Source of the DNA: Oscillospiraceae bacterium | Lineage (GTDB): Bacteria; Bacillota; Clostridia; Oscillospirales; UBA929 | Length of the DNA: 28,498 nucleotides | NCBI GenBank assembly: GCA_031271525.1 | Contig: JAISVO010000139.1 | Coordinates: 1-28,498, forward strand | Reading direction: 5' to 3' | The notes under the pieces: generated by a model | Databases searched by the model: none | Told to the model about the DNA's origin: nothing | What the model saw: the letters and a program-made list of their open reading frames with translations, nothing else | Shown: piece after piece, positions 21,321 to 28,498 of the stretch | Layout of the letters: each line of letters opens with the position of its first letter | How positions within the stretch are numbered: the first letter of the stretch is position 1 | Translations under genes and position numbers: made by a program

Positions 21321-21352
21321 CCCAAGAAACTGTTTGCCAAAAGCTTCTTGGG
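21321..21352. repeat. Long imperfect palindrome between the PBP gene and rmuC
   Basis: CCCAAGAA (21321-21328) pairs with TTCTTGGG (21345-21352). Inside, CT/AG and TTT/AAA also pair, giving about 13 base pairs with two mismatches and a 3-nt loop. No T tract follows on either strand. It could cap the PBP mRNA or be a copy of a dispersed repeat. Confidence 0.5.
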
Positions 21353-21368
21353 CTGCCGGAGGCCAAGG

Positions 21369-24038
21369 CTAAAACGGCCAAGGCAGCCCGTCGGCGCCAA
21401 TGGTCATGCTGGGCGACGGGTCGGGCGGCACCGGCGGGGCGTCTTCCGATTCGGAGGGATCGGGGAATTCCGGTCCGTCCGGCGGCAGGGACGGATCGAC
21501 CCATAAGTTGCTGGGATCGCTCACCTCGGGCGGGACGGGATCCTCCGTTTCCGGCGGCAGGGAGGGGAGCGGTTTGCACACCGTGCAGTAGTTGTGGTAC
21601 GGGTCGGTGACGGTGTCGCTGTAGGCCGAGACGGGGTACATCCCCTCCGGAATGACGTCGCCCCGCAGATCCCTCGGGAGGGTGAACTGCTCATCCGGAA
21701 GGAAAAGGGTGTTGATCGGGGCGTGGCGGTTGATGTTCAGCAGCGCTTTTTGGGTGCGGAGCTGACAGTTGGGGCCGGCGACATGGTTGGAGATGGTGCA
21801 GATGTCGATGACCGTGTGGACGTTGCAGCGGGTCTTGGGGACGTCGTCCCGGTCCAGCAGACCCACGGCGACCCGTCCGCCGCGCGGATCGAGCCGGCAG
21901 GCGTCGCTGACCGGCAGGCCGCTGTCGATGCAGTAGGTGTACTCCACCAAACCGTCAGGGACATAAAACTCTTTGCGCTCCAAACCCTCGTGCGCCTGTT
22001 CCATCACCTGACGCCACATGTGGATCGCCGGGTTGGAGGTGTAGTAGGACATATTCCGCCCGATCGGGTAGCCGAACCAGCAGACCGCCGTGTAGTAGGG
22101 GGTGAAGCCGGCAAACCAGCGGTCCTTGTTGTCCGTCGTGGTTCCCGTCTTCCCGGCGACCGGCATATCGACATCCTTGAAGTTCGCGTTGCCGCCGGTG
22201 CCGCTCGCGACCGCGTTGAGGAGGCAGGTGCGCATATAGAAGGCGCTTTTCGCTTTCATCGCCTGCACGGAATCGGGACGGTTGTCCAGAACCTCCGAGC
22301 CTTCGTTGTCAACGACAAGGGTGTAGGTGCGCGTCTCGTGCCGGATCCCGTTGTCGCTCGCGATCGCCGTGTAGGCTTCGGTCATGTCCCGTACCGTGAC
22401 GCCGTCTGTCAGAGCGCCCAACGCCAGCGGCGACGCGCCGATGTCGGATAGGGTTTGGGTGCCCACCTTCTTGCCCTCCACCAAGGTGGTGATCCCCATC
22501 TTCTCGGTTGCGAACCGGAAAGACTGGGGATAGGTGATCATCTCCATGATCTGCACCGATACGGCGTTCTTACTGCGGGTGACGGCGCTGACGACCCCGA
22601 TCCGCCCGTCGTAACCCGCCGGAGTGTTCCGGGGCCAGCCCCTGTCCTCGACATTCAGGCTTGGCATATCGTCAATCGGGGAGTACGGCGTGATCAGCCC
22701 CAAGTCAAAGGCGGGGCTGTAGACCGCGACCGGCTTGAAGGAGGAACCCGGCTGCCGTTTCATCATGGTCGCGTTGTTCCGGATCAGGTCGCCCGTCTTT
22801 TCCCGGCCTCCGATCATCGCCTTGATCTGCCCGGTATATTGGTCGACCACCATCATCGCCGACTCGGGCGGCTCGTCGTCCGGGGTGGACGGCCAGCACG
22901 ACGGATCCGACCAGACGCCGTCCATAATCTTTTGCATGTTGAGGTCCACGCAGGAGTAAATGTGATAGCCGCCCGAGTAGATGAAGTCGGTCGCGATCTC
23001 GCTGGAGTAGCCGTACTGCTCCATCAGGTCGTTCTTCACGTCGACCAGAACCTGATCTACGTACCACGAGCGCAGGCTGGCGGTGCCGACGCCGCCCCGC
23101 CGGGCATAAACGAGAGGCTGGTATTTCGCGATGTTGTACTCGTGCCGGGTGATGATCTGCTGGTTGTACATCTCGCTCAGAATGGTCTCCTGCCGCCGCT
23201 TCGCGTTGTTTGGATGGGTGAAGGGGTTGTAGTAGGAGGGGTTGTTGGTGATCCCCGCGATCAGGGCGCACTCGGCTAGGGTAAGCTCGTCCAGCGTCTT
23301 GCCGAAGTAAGTTTCCGCCGCGGTGACCACTCCGCTGCAGTTGTTGCCGAGGGGGATGATGTTGAGGTATTCCTCAATGATCAGCTCCTTGCCCTCCTGC
23401 CCCGGGTACTTCCGCTCAAACGCCAGCGCCCGGAAGATTTCGTTCAGCTTCCGGGAGACCGTGACATCCTTATCCTGCGTGAGGATCCGGATCAGCTGCT
23501 GGGTGATCGTCGAGCCGCCGAATTGCTTGCCGCCGGTCAGCATACTGACGAACGCGCCGCCGGTGCGTTTCCAGTCGACCCCCTCGTGCTGCCAAAAGCG
23601 CTTGTCCTCAATGGCGACGATTGCGTCGACCAACGCCGACGGGATCTCGTCGTAGGCCGCCCGGACACGGTTGTCGCTGCTGGACAGGGTTTCGATCTCC
23701 ACCCATTCCTCCGGGTTGTCCGGATCCGCCGCGTAGATGTGGGAGGAGAGGTTGAGGGCGAAGGTCTCCAGATTCACCTCGGTGTCCACGTCGAGGTAGC
23801 GGGTGATGTAAATCGCGCCGAAGACGCCGACAATCGTGCCGGTCAGCAGCGTGATCAGCAGTACGGTGAGGAGAATCCTCCCGGCGACCCCCATCACCGC
23901 GCCAAACATCCGCGAAAACCCGCGAAGCCCGCTCCTGATGTCGGAATTGAAAATTTTACGCGCACCCTTCCTCACAGTCCGTCCTACGGCGATGAAGAAG
24001 AATTTCACGTTCAATAAGACGCTTTTGAGTTTATCCAT
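21369..24038 (-). CDS. Class A penicillin-binding protein (PBP1A-type)
   Basis: A bifunctional peptidoglycan glycosyltransferase/transpeptidase of 889 residues. A short cytoplasmic N-terminus precedes one membrane helix at about 54-78. The glycosyltransferase domain has catalytic E144 in EDKRFWQHEGVDW, GGSTITQQLIR, and ERKYPGQEGKELIIEEYLN. The transpeptidase has the SxxK motif S432-S-F-K435, SKN at 489-491 and KTGTTTD. After it comes a Cys-bearing region and a tail rich in Pro, Asp and Ser (PPETEDPVPPEVSDP), probably an unstructured wall-spanning stretch. The ATG follows AAGGAGG at about 10 nt. The promoter is one half of a divergent pair shared with ruvX. Confidence 0.95.
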   Translation of the reverse strand: MDKLKSVLLNVKFFFIAVGRTVRKGARKIFNSDIRSGLRGFSRMFGAVMGVAGRILLTVLLITLLTGTIVGVFGAIYITRYLDVDTEVNLETFALNLSSHIYAADPDNPEEWVEIETLSSSDNRVRAAYDEIPSALVDAIVAIEDKRFWQHEGVDWKRTGGAFVSMLTGGKQFGGSTITQQLIRILTQDKDVTVSRKLNEIFRALAFERKYPGQEGKELIIEEYLNIIPLGNNCSGVVTAAETYFGKTLDELTLAECALIAGITNNPSYYNPFTHPNNAKRRQETILSEMYNQQIITRHEYNIAKYQPLVYARRGGVGTASLRSWYVDQVLVDVKNDLMEQYGYSSEIATDFIYSGGYHIYSCVDLNMQKIMDGVWSDPSCWPSTPDDEPPESAMMVVDQYTGQIKAMIGGREKTGDLIRNNATMMKRQPGSSFKPVAVYSPAFDLGLITPYSPIDDMPSLNVEDRGWPRNTPAGYDGRIGVVSAVTRSKNAVSVQIMEMITYPQSFRFATEKMGITTLVEGKKVGTQTLSDIGASPLALGALTDGVTVRDMTEAYTAIASDNGIRHETRTYTLVVDNEGSEVLDNRPDSVQAMKAKSAFYMRTCLLNAVASGTGGNANFKDVDMPVAGKTGTTTDNKDRWFAGFTPYYTAVCWFGYPIGRNMSYYTSNPAIHMWRQVMEQAHEGLERKEFYVPDGLVEYTYCIDSGLPVSDACRLDPRGGRVAVGLLDRDDVPKTRCNVHTVIDICTISNHVAGPNCQLRTQKALLNINRHAPINTLFLPDEQFTLPRDLRGDVIPEGMYPVSAYSDTVTDPYHNYCTVCKPLPSLPPETEDPVPPEVSDPSNLWVDPSLPPDGPEFPDPSESEDAPPVPPDPSPSMTIGADGLPWPF

Positions 24039-24132
24039 TGGGGCAGCGCCTCCTTATGGAAATGAGGTGGATTGCGGCCGCTCGCGCGCATCGTGACAAT
24101 GATCCTAATAAATCCGGACCGCAACCGCACAT

Positions 24133-24161
24133 ATTATACCAAACCACTTGACATCTGTCAA
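24133..24161 (-). promoter_or_regulatory. Divergent promoter, leftward arm (PBP gene)
   Basis: On the minus strand TTGACA (24161-24156), 17-bp spacer, TATAAT (24138-24133): a perfect consensus. The start would be near 24126, giving a leader of about 88 nt. Its -35 lies 2 bp from the -35 of the rightward promoter. Confidence 0.88.
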
Positions 24162-24176
24162 TGCAATGGGTATCAT
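24148..24176 (+). promoter_or_regulatory. Divergent promoter, rightward arm (ruvX)
   Basis: TTGACA (24148-24153), 17-bp spacer, TATCAT (24171-24176). The start would be near 24183 with a leader of about 27 nt to the ruvX ATG. The two -35 boxes form the palindrome TTGACA-TC-TGTCAA. Confidence 0.82.
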
Positions 24177-24209
24177 ACGGATAAACGTTTACAATTTAGG
24201 GGGAGCCTC

Positions 24210-24668
24210 ATGCGGGTGATGGCGGTTGATTACGGCGATACGCGGACCGGGGTCGCGGTCAGCGACGCGACGCGCACCCTCTGTGCCGACGCGTTCACGG
24301 TGACCGAGAAGGACGCGGGGGTACTCGCGAAGACACTCGCGGCGGAAGCGGCGGGCCGGGGCGCGGAGGTCGTCGTCCTCGGGAACCCGATCAACATGAA
24401 CGGTACGGCAGGCCCGCGCTCCGAAAAAACCGCCAAACTGAAAGCCTTGCTGGAGAAGCGGGGGTGCAAGGTCGTCCTCTGGGACGAACGGCGGACGACG
24501 GTGGAGGCCGGCCGGATCCTGACCGAGGCCAGCGCGTTCGGGGCGAAGCGGAAGGGGAAGGTGGACGCCGTCGCGGCGTCGCTAATCCTCGACGGGTTCC
24601 TTTTGTTTTGCAGACAGAACCTCGCGGAGCCCGACGAAGACCATCAGGACCCCGAAGCCGATTCGTAG
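24210..24668 (+). CDS. ruvX: Putative pre-16S rRNA nuclease / Holliday junction resolvase YqgF
   Basis: An RNase H-fold nuclease of 152 residues, described as a Holliday junction resolvase-like protein and implicated in 16S rRNA 5'-end maturation. The N-terminal Asp is in MAVDYGDTRTGVAVSD, then VVLGNPINMNGTAGPRSEK, VVLWDERRTTVEAGRIL (second acidic residue region) and KGKVDAVAASLILDGFL (C-terminal acidic residue). The conserved core ends there; a charged tail of about 20 residues follows, exactly where the gene overlaps the convergent TauE/SafE gene. ATG 24210 follows AGGGGGAG (24198-24205). It has its own promoter facing away from the PBP gene. Confidence 0.94.
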   Translation: MRVMAVDYGDTRTGVAVSDATRTLCADAFTVTEKDAGVLAKTLAAEAAGRGAEVVVLGNPINMNGTAGPRSEKTAKLKALLEKRGCKVVLWDERRTTVEAGRILTEASAFGAKRKGKVDAVAASLILDGFLLFCRQNLAEPDEDHQDPEADS

Positions 24669-25358
24669 CGGGGACGCGTCCAGCTTCTGCGCGATAAACG
24701 CCCCCAAAAGCCCCAGCGGCAGCCCGGCGGCAATGGCAAACAGCGCCGGTTTGAACGCGACCTGTTTGTTTTTGATGTGCCCCGCCATCGAGCCGAGCGA
24801 GCAGGGGAGGAAGTAGAGCAGGTTGACCCCCTGCGCGGCGTGCCGCGAGGAAAACCCGCCGAAGAGGGTCATCCAAATCATCAGTACGGTGCCGCCGCCA
24901 AGACCCAGTCCGGACAGGACTCCGGCGGCAGCGCCGGCGAGCGCCGACACCCAGAATCCGTCCCAAACCGGCGCTTCGCCGCCGAGGGTCGGAAACCATT
25001 GCCTCGCCGCCCCGAGCAGCAGCAAAACCCCGAAGCCGCGCCGCAGCCAACTCGGCGGGGTTATCGCGAAGAGGAACCCGGCGGCGGCCCCGCCGAGGAA
25101 ACCGCCCAGCATGTACGGGGCGGCGGCGGCCCAATCGACCCGCCCGGAGGCGGCGTATGCCGCGGCGGAGACGGCGCAGATCGGGGCGACACAGAAGACG
25201 GACGTCGCCATCGCCTTCTTCGCGTCCAGACCGACCCAGTCGCGCAGCAAAGGGACGAGGACCGAACCGCCCCCCGCCCCTAAAAGTCCGCTCAATAGCC
25301 CCGCGCCGCCGCCGGCGCAGGCACTCTTTATCGCTTGTTCCTGATAACCTTTCTCCAT
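24582..25358 (-). CDS. TauE/SafE (TSUP) family permease
   Basis: An integral membrane protein of 258 residues, about eight helices, of the sulfite exporter TauE/SafE family (COG0730), transporting sulfite, sulfonates or other sulfur anions. Both halves start with a glycine-rich loop: GLLSGLLGAGGGSVLVPLL near the N-terminus and GVLSGLGLGGGTVLMIWM in the middle, the usual inverted-repeat pair. ATG 25358 lies within the end of the upstream FrhB-like gene (31-bp overlap), with no clear Shine-Dalgarno, so coupling is likely. The 3' end overlaps ruvX by 87 bp, antisense. The sulfur link to the desulfurase elsewhere in the window is only suggestive. Confidence 0.9.
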   Translation of the reverse strand: MEKGYQEQAIKSACAGGGAGLLSGLLGAGGGSVLVPLLRDWVGLDAKKAMATSVFCVAPICAVSAAAYAASGRVDWAAAAPYMLGGFLGGAAAGFLFAITPPSWLRRGFGVLLLLGAARQWFPTLGGEAPVWDGFWVSALAGAAAGVLSGLGLGGGTVLMIWMTLFGGFSSRHAAQGVNLLYFLPCSLGSMAGHIKNKQVAFKPALFAIAAGLPLGLLGAFIAQKLDASPLRIGFGVLMVFVGLREVLSAKQKEPVED

Positions 25359-26998
25359 GACGGAGGTAGTATGGTGCGTTTATGCAAAAGTATGCAGACG
25401 ATGACCGGACCGAGGGCGCGGCTCACCGCCTTGGCGAAGGGAAGGTGGCGGCAATCGGCGAGGAACTGCTCCCGCTTTTCGTGCCGGGGCAGGGGAGCCG
25501 AGAGGGCGGGGTTGTATTGCGCCAGCGCGTCGGGCGGTATCTCGCAAAAGACCGCGCGCTGCAACCCGATCGCCTCGATCGCGGCGCGGCCCCGGTCGGT
25601 GTGCGCAAGCACCAGCGACGCGCCCTTGTCGTCGTACAGCTCGGGGATGTGCTTCCTCCCCTCCTCGAACGCGCCCAGTGTCAGGTCGCTGCCCCGGTTG
25701 TCCGAGACGCGGTAGGGGCAATCGTAGCACTTTTCGGCGAGGCAAAGCCCCGCGCGGTAGGCGCGGATGAAAGGGTCGCGGTAGGCCGGGGATTCGTAGG
25801 TGCCGCCTTCCGAGCCGATCCGGACCGTCGCTTTGTGCCAGCCGCGGGGTTTTCCCGATAAGTCGGCGGCGGTGGCGGACGCGCCCAGCTTCTTCTCCAC
25901 CGATTGGAGGTACGCCGAGAAAACCGCCGGTTCGGCGACCCCCGAACAGACGACGTCGACGGTCAGAAGCAGGGGAGAGTCGGCGAGGGTTTTTTGGTCG
26001 CTCGAGTATTCATCCGGCATCGATAAGGCGGTTGCCGGGAGCCAGCACAGGTAGGCGTTCAGTTCCGCGATCTGGCAGGCCGTGCCGCTGAACAGGACGG
26101 GGGTGCCCCGCCGGAGACAGGCCGCCGCCTGCTCGAAGGTGTTGCCGGTTTTGCTCTCGACGAACTTCGCGCCCCGCATCGGGACGCAGTCGGGGATCCG
26201 GTCCGCCATCGCGTGGAGTACCTCGAAGGTATCGGTGTAGCGGGAGCCGAAGACCACGCCGCCCCGGCGGATGGTGTCCTCGCAGAGGAGGGAGAATACC
26301 CCTCCGGCGGAACTCACCGAGCGGATGTTTTCGTTTAGGTTCGCCGCGCCGTAGACCGTCGTGACCGGCGGCAGGTCGAACGGGGTTTTGGGCGGCGGTT
26401 CGGGCCGGGACGCCGGCCCGGCGTCCTCCGTTTGGCGGAGATCGGAGGGGGGGATGTCCACAATCAGGGTAAAGTCCTGCTCCCCGGCAGGAGCCGGCTC
26501 GGGCGGCCCGGCCGGTTCCGGCAAACTGACCGGTTCGGGCTGTATGGGCGGTTCAGACGGTTCGGGTTCGCCGAAAGCCTCGGGGGTGGGAACCGCTTCG
26601 GCCGCCGGGCGGGGCGTATCGGACGGCGGCGCGGACGGGCAGAGCGACACCTCGGAGAACCCGGCGGCTTTCAGGGCCTGCACCGTTTCTTTGTCCCGGG
26701 CGAAGATGAGGTCGAACTGCTGGAGCGCCGTCAGGCTGGTTGTGAGCCAATTGAACTCGCAGCCCCAAAGGACCGTTTTACAGCCGGCCTTCTTCGCCGC
26801 CAGTATGTACGACTTATAGCGCGGCTCGCCGCCCATCAGCGCGATGTCGGCGTCCCCCGCAAGCGTCTTGAAGCGGGTCGTCACGAAGAGGGAGAGGGGG
26901 GTGTCGTATTCGGTCAGCTCGGCTTTCGCGAAGAAGCGCTCGATGCTTGCCCGTTCCCCCTCGAAGGTTCCAAACAACAGTATCTTGATATCAATCAC
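25328..26998 (-). CDS. FrhB-family (coenzyme F420 hydrogenase beta-like) protein fused to a pyruvyltransferase-like N-terminus
   Basis: A 556-residue fusion. Residues 1-120 look like the middle of a polysaccharide pyruvyltransferase (GDADIALMGGEPRYKSYILA, then FDLIFARDKETVQALKAAGF). Residues 122-212 are a proline/glutamate-rich linker. From about 215 the FrhB_FdhB fold follows: SSAGGVFSLLCEDTIRRGGV, FSGTACQIAELNAYL, VVCSGVAEPAVF, CYDCPYR and SDLTLGAFEEG. The usual N-terminal ferredoxin CxxCxxC module is absent; the visible core Cys are those of the FrhB domain. Such proteins occur in exopolysaccharide loci; here there are no such neighbours. The start is GTG 26998 by convention, but ATC at 26989 fits the Shine-Dalgarno GAGGTG better (MKILLFGTF). 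Function is unknown. Confidence 0.8.
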   Translation of the reverse strand: MIDIKILLFGTFEGERASIERFFAKAELTEYDTPLSLFVTTRFKTLAGDADIALMGGEPRYKSYILAAKKAGCKTVLWGCEFNWLTTSLTALQQFDLIFARDKETVQALKAAGFSEVSLCPSAPPSDTPRPAAEAVPTPEAFGEPEPSEPPIQPEPVSLPEPAGPPEPAPAGEQDFTLIVDIPPSDLRQTEDAGPASRPEPPPKTPFDLPPVTTVYGAANLNENIRSVSSAGGVFSLLCEDTIRRGGVVFGSRYTDTFEVLHAMADRIPDCVPMRGAKFVESKTGNTFEQAAACLRRGTPVLFSGTACQIAELNAYLCWLPATALSMPDEYSSDQKTLADSPLLLTVDVVCSGVAEPAVFSAYLQSVEKKLGASATAADLSGKPRGWHKATVRIGSEGGTYESPAYRDPFIRAYRAGLCLAEKCYDCPYRVSDNRGSDLTLGAFEEGRKHIPELYDDKGASLVLAHTDRGRAAIEAIGLQRAVFCEIPPDALAQYNPALSAPLPRHEKREQFLADCRHLPFAKAVSRALGPVIVCILLHKRTILPPSWRKVIRNKR

Positions 26999-27016
26999 CT
27001 CGTATGCGATAATAAA

Positions 27017-27045
27017 AGGGTATCACATAACCTTGAATTTGTCAA
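27017..27045 (-). promoter_or_regulatory. Possible promoter for the FrhB-like gene
   Basis: On the minus strand TTGACA (27045-27040), 17-bp spacer, then TACCCT (27022-27017) with a TGn element just before it (extended -10). The -35 is perfect; the -10 is weak. No equally good promoter is seen for the rightward radical SAM gene in this 76-bp gap. Confidence 0.5.
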
Positions 27046-27074
27046 TATTGAAAGAAACGGAGGGGACGGACCCG

Positions 27075-28498
27075 ATGATTGCTCCGGCGGCAGAGGGTTT
27101 TCAAGCGGACTTCCTGCTGGTGAGCGGGGACGGATGGGTGGACCACCCGTCCTTCGGCGCGGCTGTGATCGCGAGGGTTTTGGAGGCGGAGGGTTTTCAG
27201 GTGGGGTATCTGTCACAGCCCGACTGGCGGAAGCCTTTGACAGGGATCGCCCGCCCCCGGCTCGCCGCGCTGGTGACCTCCGGAAACCTCGACTCGATGG
27301 TGGCGCATTACACTGCTGCGAAGAAGCGCCGGAACAGCGATTACTATACCCCGGGCGGGACCGCGGGGAAGCGCCCCGACCGCGCCGTGATCGTCTACAC
27401 CGGGCTGATCAAGGCGGCCTTCCCGCACCTCCCGGTGATTCTGGGCGGGCTGGAGGCGTCGCTCCGGCGTTTCGCCCACTACGACTACTGGGAAGACGGG
27501 GTGCGCCGCTCGGTCCTTTTTGATTCGGGCGCGGACGCGCTGGTCTATGGGATGGGGGAGCGGGCGGTCCGGGAACTGGCGGACCGATTGCGTAAAGGAA
27601 TCTCCCTTTACGACGGGAAAAACCCGGTGCGGGGCGTCTGCTTCCTCGCCGACACACCGCCGGAGGGGGCGTTTTGTTTGCTGCCGTCCTTCGAGGAGGT
27701 GACCGCCGACAGGAGGGCTTACGCCAAGGCGACGACGCGGGAGTACCGGGAGCACGACCCGGTGCGGGGGAGGGCGCTCGTCCAGCCCCACGGAAAGAAG
27801 GTCCTCGTCTGTACGCCGCCGGCGGCCCCGCTGACAAGCGCCGAGCTTGACACCGTTGCCGAGTACCCGTACACCCGAAGCCCCGACCCGGCGTATACCG
27901 AGGAGGTTCCGGCGATCGAGGAGGTGCGGTTCTCGCTGATCCACAACCGGGGCTGCTTCGGCGCCTGCCACTTCTGCTCGCTCGCGTTCCATCAGGGACG
28001 GTTTATCTCGGCGCGGAGCCATGAGTCCCTCCTGCGGGAGGCGAGGGCGATCGCGAAATTGCCGGATTTCAAGGGGTATATCCATGATGTCGGCGGGCCG
28101 ACCGCGAATTTCCGGCATCCGGCGTGCCGGAAACAGGCGGTAAAGGGCGCGTGCGCCGACCGGCAGTGCCTGACCCCGACGCCCTGCCCGAATCTCGATC
28201 CGTCCCATGACGACTTCCTGCGGCTTTTGCGGGAGCTGCGGGGGATCGAGGGGATTAAGAAGGTGTTCGTACGCTCGGGGATCCGGTACGACTACTGGCT
28301 GCTGGACAGGAACGGGAAAGGGCTGGAGGAGATAGCAAGCCACCACATCAGCGGTCAGCTGAAGATCGCGCCCGAGCATTGCGCCGACAATGTGCTGGAC
28401 CTGATGGGTAAGCCCCGCTTCGGCGTCTATAAGGCGTTCGTCCGGCGGTATGAGGAGGCGAATCAGAAAGCGGGGAAAAAGCAGTTTCTCGTGCCCTA
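27075..28498 (+). CDS. YgiQ family radical SAM protein, 3'-truncated by the window
   Basis: An open frame of 474 codons runs off the right edge; the family is usually 600 or more residues. The radical SAM cluster motif is CFGACHFCS (C-x3-C-x2-C) near residue 296. Before it come HPSFGAAVIARVLEAEGFQV (N-terminal cobalamin-binding-like fold) and YTGLIKAAFPHLPVILGGLE. After it come DVGGPTANF, VFVRSGIRYDYWLLD, HHISGQLKIAPEH and LMGKPRFGVY. These match the UPF0313/YgiQ group, whose substrate is unknown. ATG 27075 has GGAGGGG (27059-27065) at 9 nt. It diverges from the FrhB-like gene. Confidence 0.93.
   Translation, partial: MIAPAAEGFQADFLLVSGDGWVDHPSFGAAVIARVLEAEGFQVGYLSQPDWRKPLTGIARPRLAALVTSGNLDSMVAHYTAAKKRRNSDYYTPGGTAGKRPDRAVIVYTGLIKAAFPHLPVILGGLEASLRRFAHYDYWEDGVRRSVLFDSGADALVYGMGERAVRELADRLRKGISLYDGKNPVRGVCFLADTPPEGAFCLLPSFEEVTADRRAYAKATTREYREHDPVRGRALVQPHGKKVLVCTPPAAPLTSAELDTVAEYPYTRSPDPAYTEEVPAIEEVRFSLIHNRGCFGACHFCSLAFHQGRFISARSHESLLREARAIAKLPDFKGYIHDVGGPTANFRHPACRKQAVKGACADRQCLTPTPCPNLDPSHDDFLRLLRELRGIEGIKKVFVRSGIRYDYWLLDRNGKGLEEIASHHISGQLKIAPEHCADNVLDLMGKPRFGVYKAFVRRYEEANQKAGKKQFLVP

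Noticed and set aside
26432..27523. Plus-strand open frame crossing the FrhB-like gene and the gap
   Set aside because: It spans a real minus-strand gene, the divergent promoter gap and the start of ygiQ in another frame; no family resemblance.
27213..28379. Minus-strand open frame (388 codons) opposite the radical SAM gene
   Set aside because: The plus strand encodes a clear YgiQ protein with its CxxxCxxC motif; the antisense product is Arg/Pro-rich and motif-free.

Overview
The window reads as chromosomal core DNA from a GC-rich, Gram-positive anaerobe of the Clostridia type; an Oscillospirales-like lineage is my inference, since no rRNA or database is available. The signs are a four-subunit 2-oxoacid:ferredoxin oxidoreductase, ferredoxin-type Fe-S proteins, a CarD regulator next to ispD/ispF, a VanW protein, a class A PBP with a proline-rich tail, a fused SecDF, strong Shine-Dalgarno sites and textbook sigma-A promoters. 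I see no tRNA, rRNA, CRISPR array, transposase or phage gene. Nearly all the DNA is coding.

Layout. Positions 1-3928 (+): the tail of an unknown cysteine-cluster protein, two tandem M42 metallopeptidases and asnS, tightly packed. Positions 3930-7421 (+): a perfect consensus promoter, secDF, hairpins, and a Gfo/Idh/MocA oxidoreductase. Positions 7400-24038 are all on the minus strand. Read in the direction of transcription (right to left) they give: class A PBP, rmuC, vanW-type gene, aldo/keto reductase, htpG, MinD-like ATPase, ferredoxin, oxidoreductase alpha, beta, a metallophosphoesterase, a GNAT acetyltransferase, oxidoreductase gamma, carD, ispD, ispF, a possible 68-residue ORF, a DUF3343 (Se/S-carrier-like) protein and a class V aminotransferase/cysteine desulfurase. 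At 24133-24176 two promoters fire away from each other from a shared palindrome, one to the PBP and one to ruvX. ruvX (+) then collides tail-to-tail with a TauE/SafE permease (-), which follows an unusual FrhB-like fusion protein (-). The right edge holds most of a YgiQ-type radical SAM protein (+), cut by the window end.

How the genes work together. The htpG promoter probably drives htpG and the whole oxidoreductase cluster, because the genes overlap or lie a few bases apart. The oxidoreductase would oxidise a 2-oxoacid (possibly branched-chain) with ferredoxin as acceptor. The carD promoter drives two MEP-pathway isoprenoid genes and perhaps a sulfur/selenium-transfer pair behind a terminator-like leader. 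PBP, VanW and undecaprenyl precursor supply (via IspD/IspF) all point to envelope synthesis.

Most interesting items: the FrhB-like fusion, with a pyruvyltransferase-like N-terminus and no N-terminal ferredoxin module; two genes whose Shine-Dalgarno fits an ATT/ATC start better than the canonical one; the oxidoreductase operon split by a phosphoesterase and an acetyltransferase; a degenerate 7-bp repeat family found both inside a coding region and in the leader before the DUF3343 gene; that leader itself; and the back-to-back divergent promoters. I found no clear new defence or mobile system.
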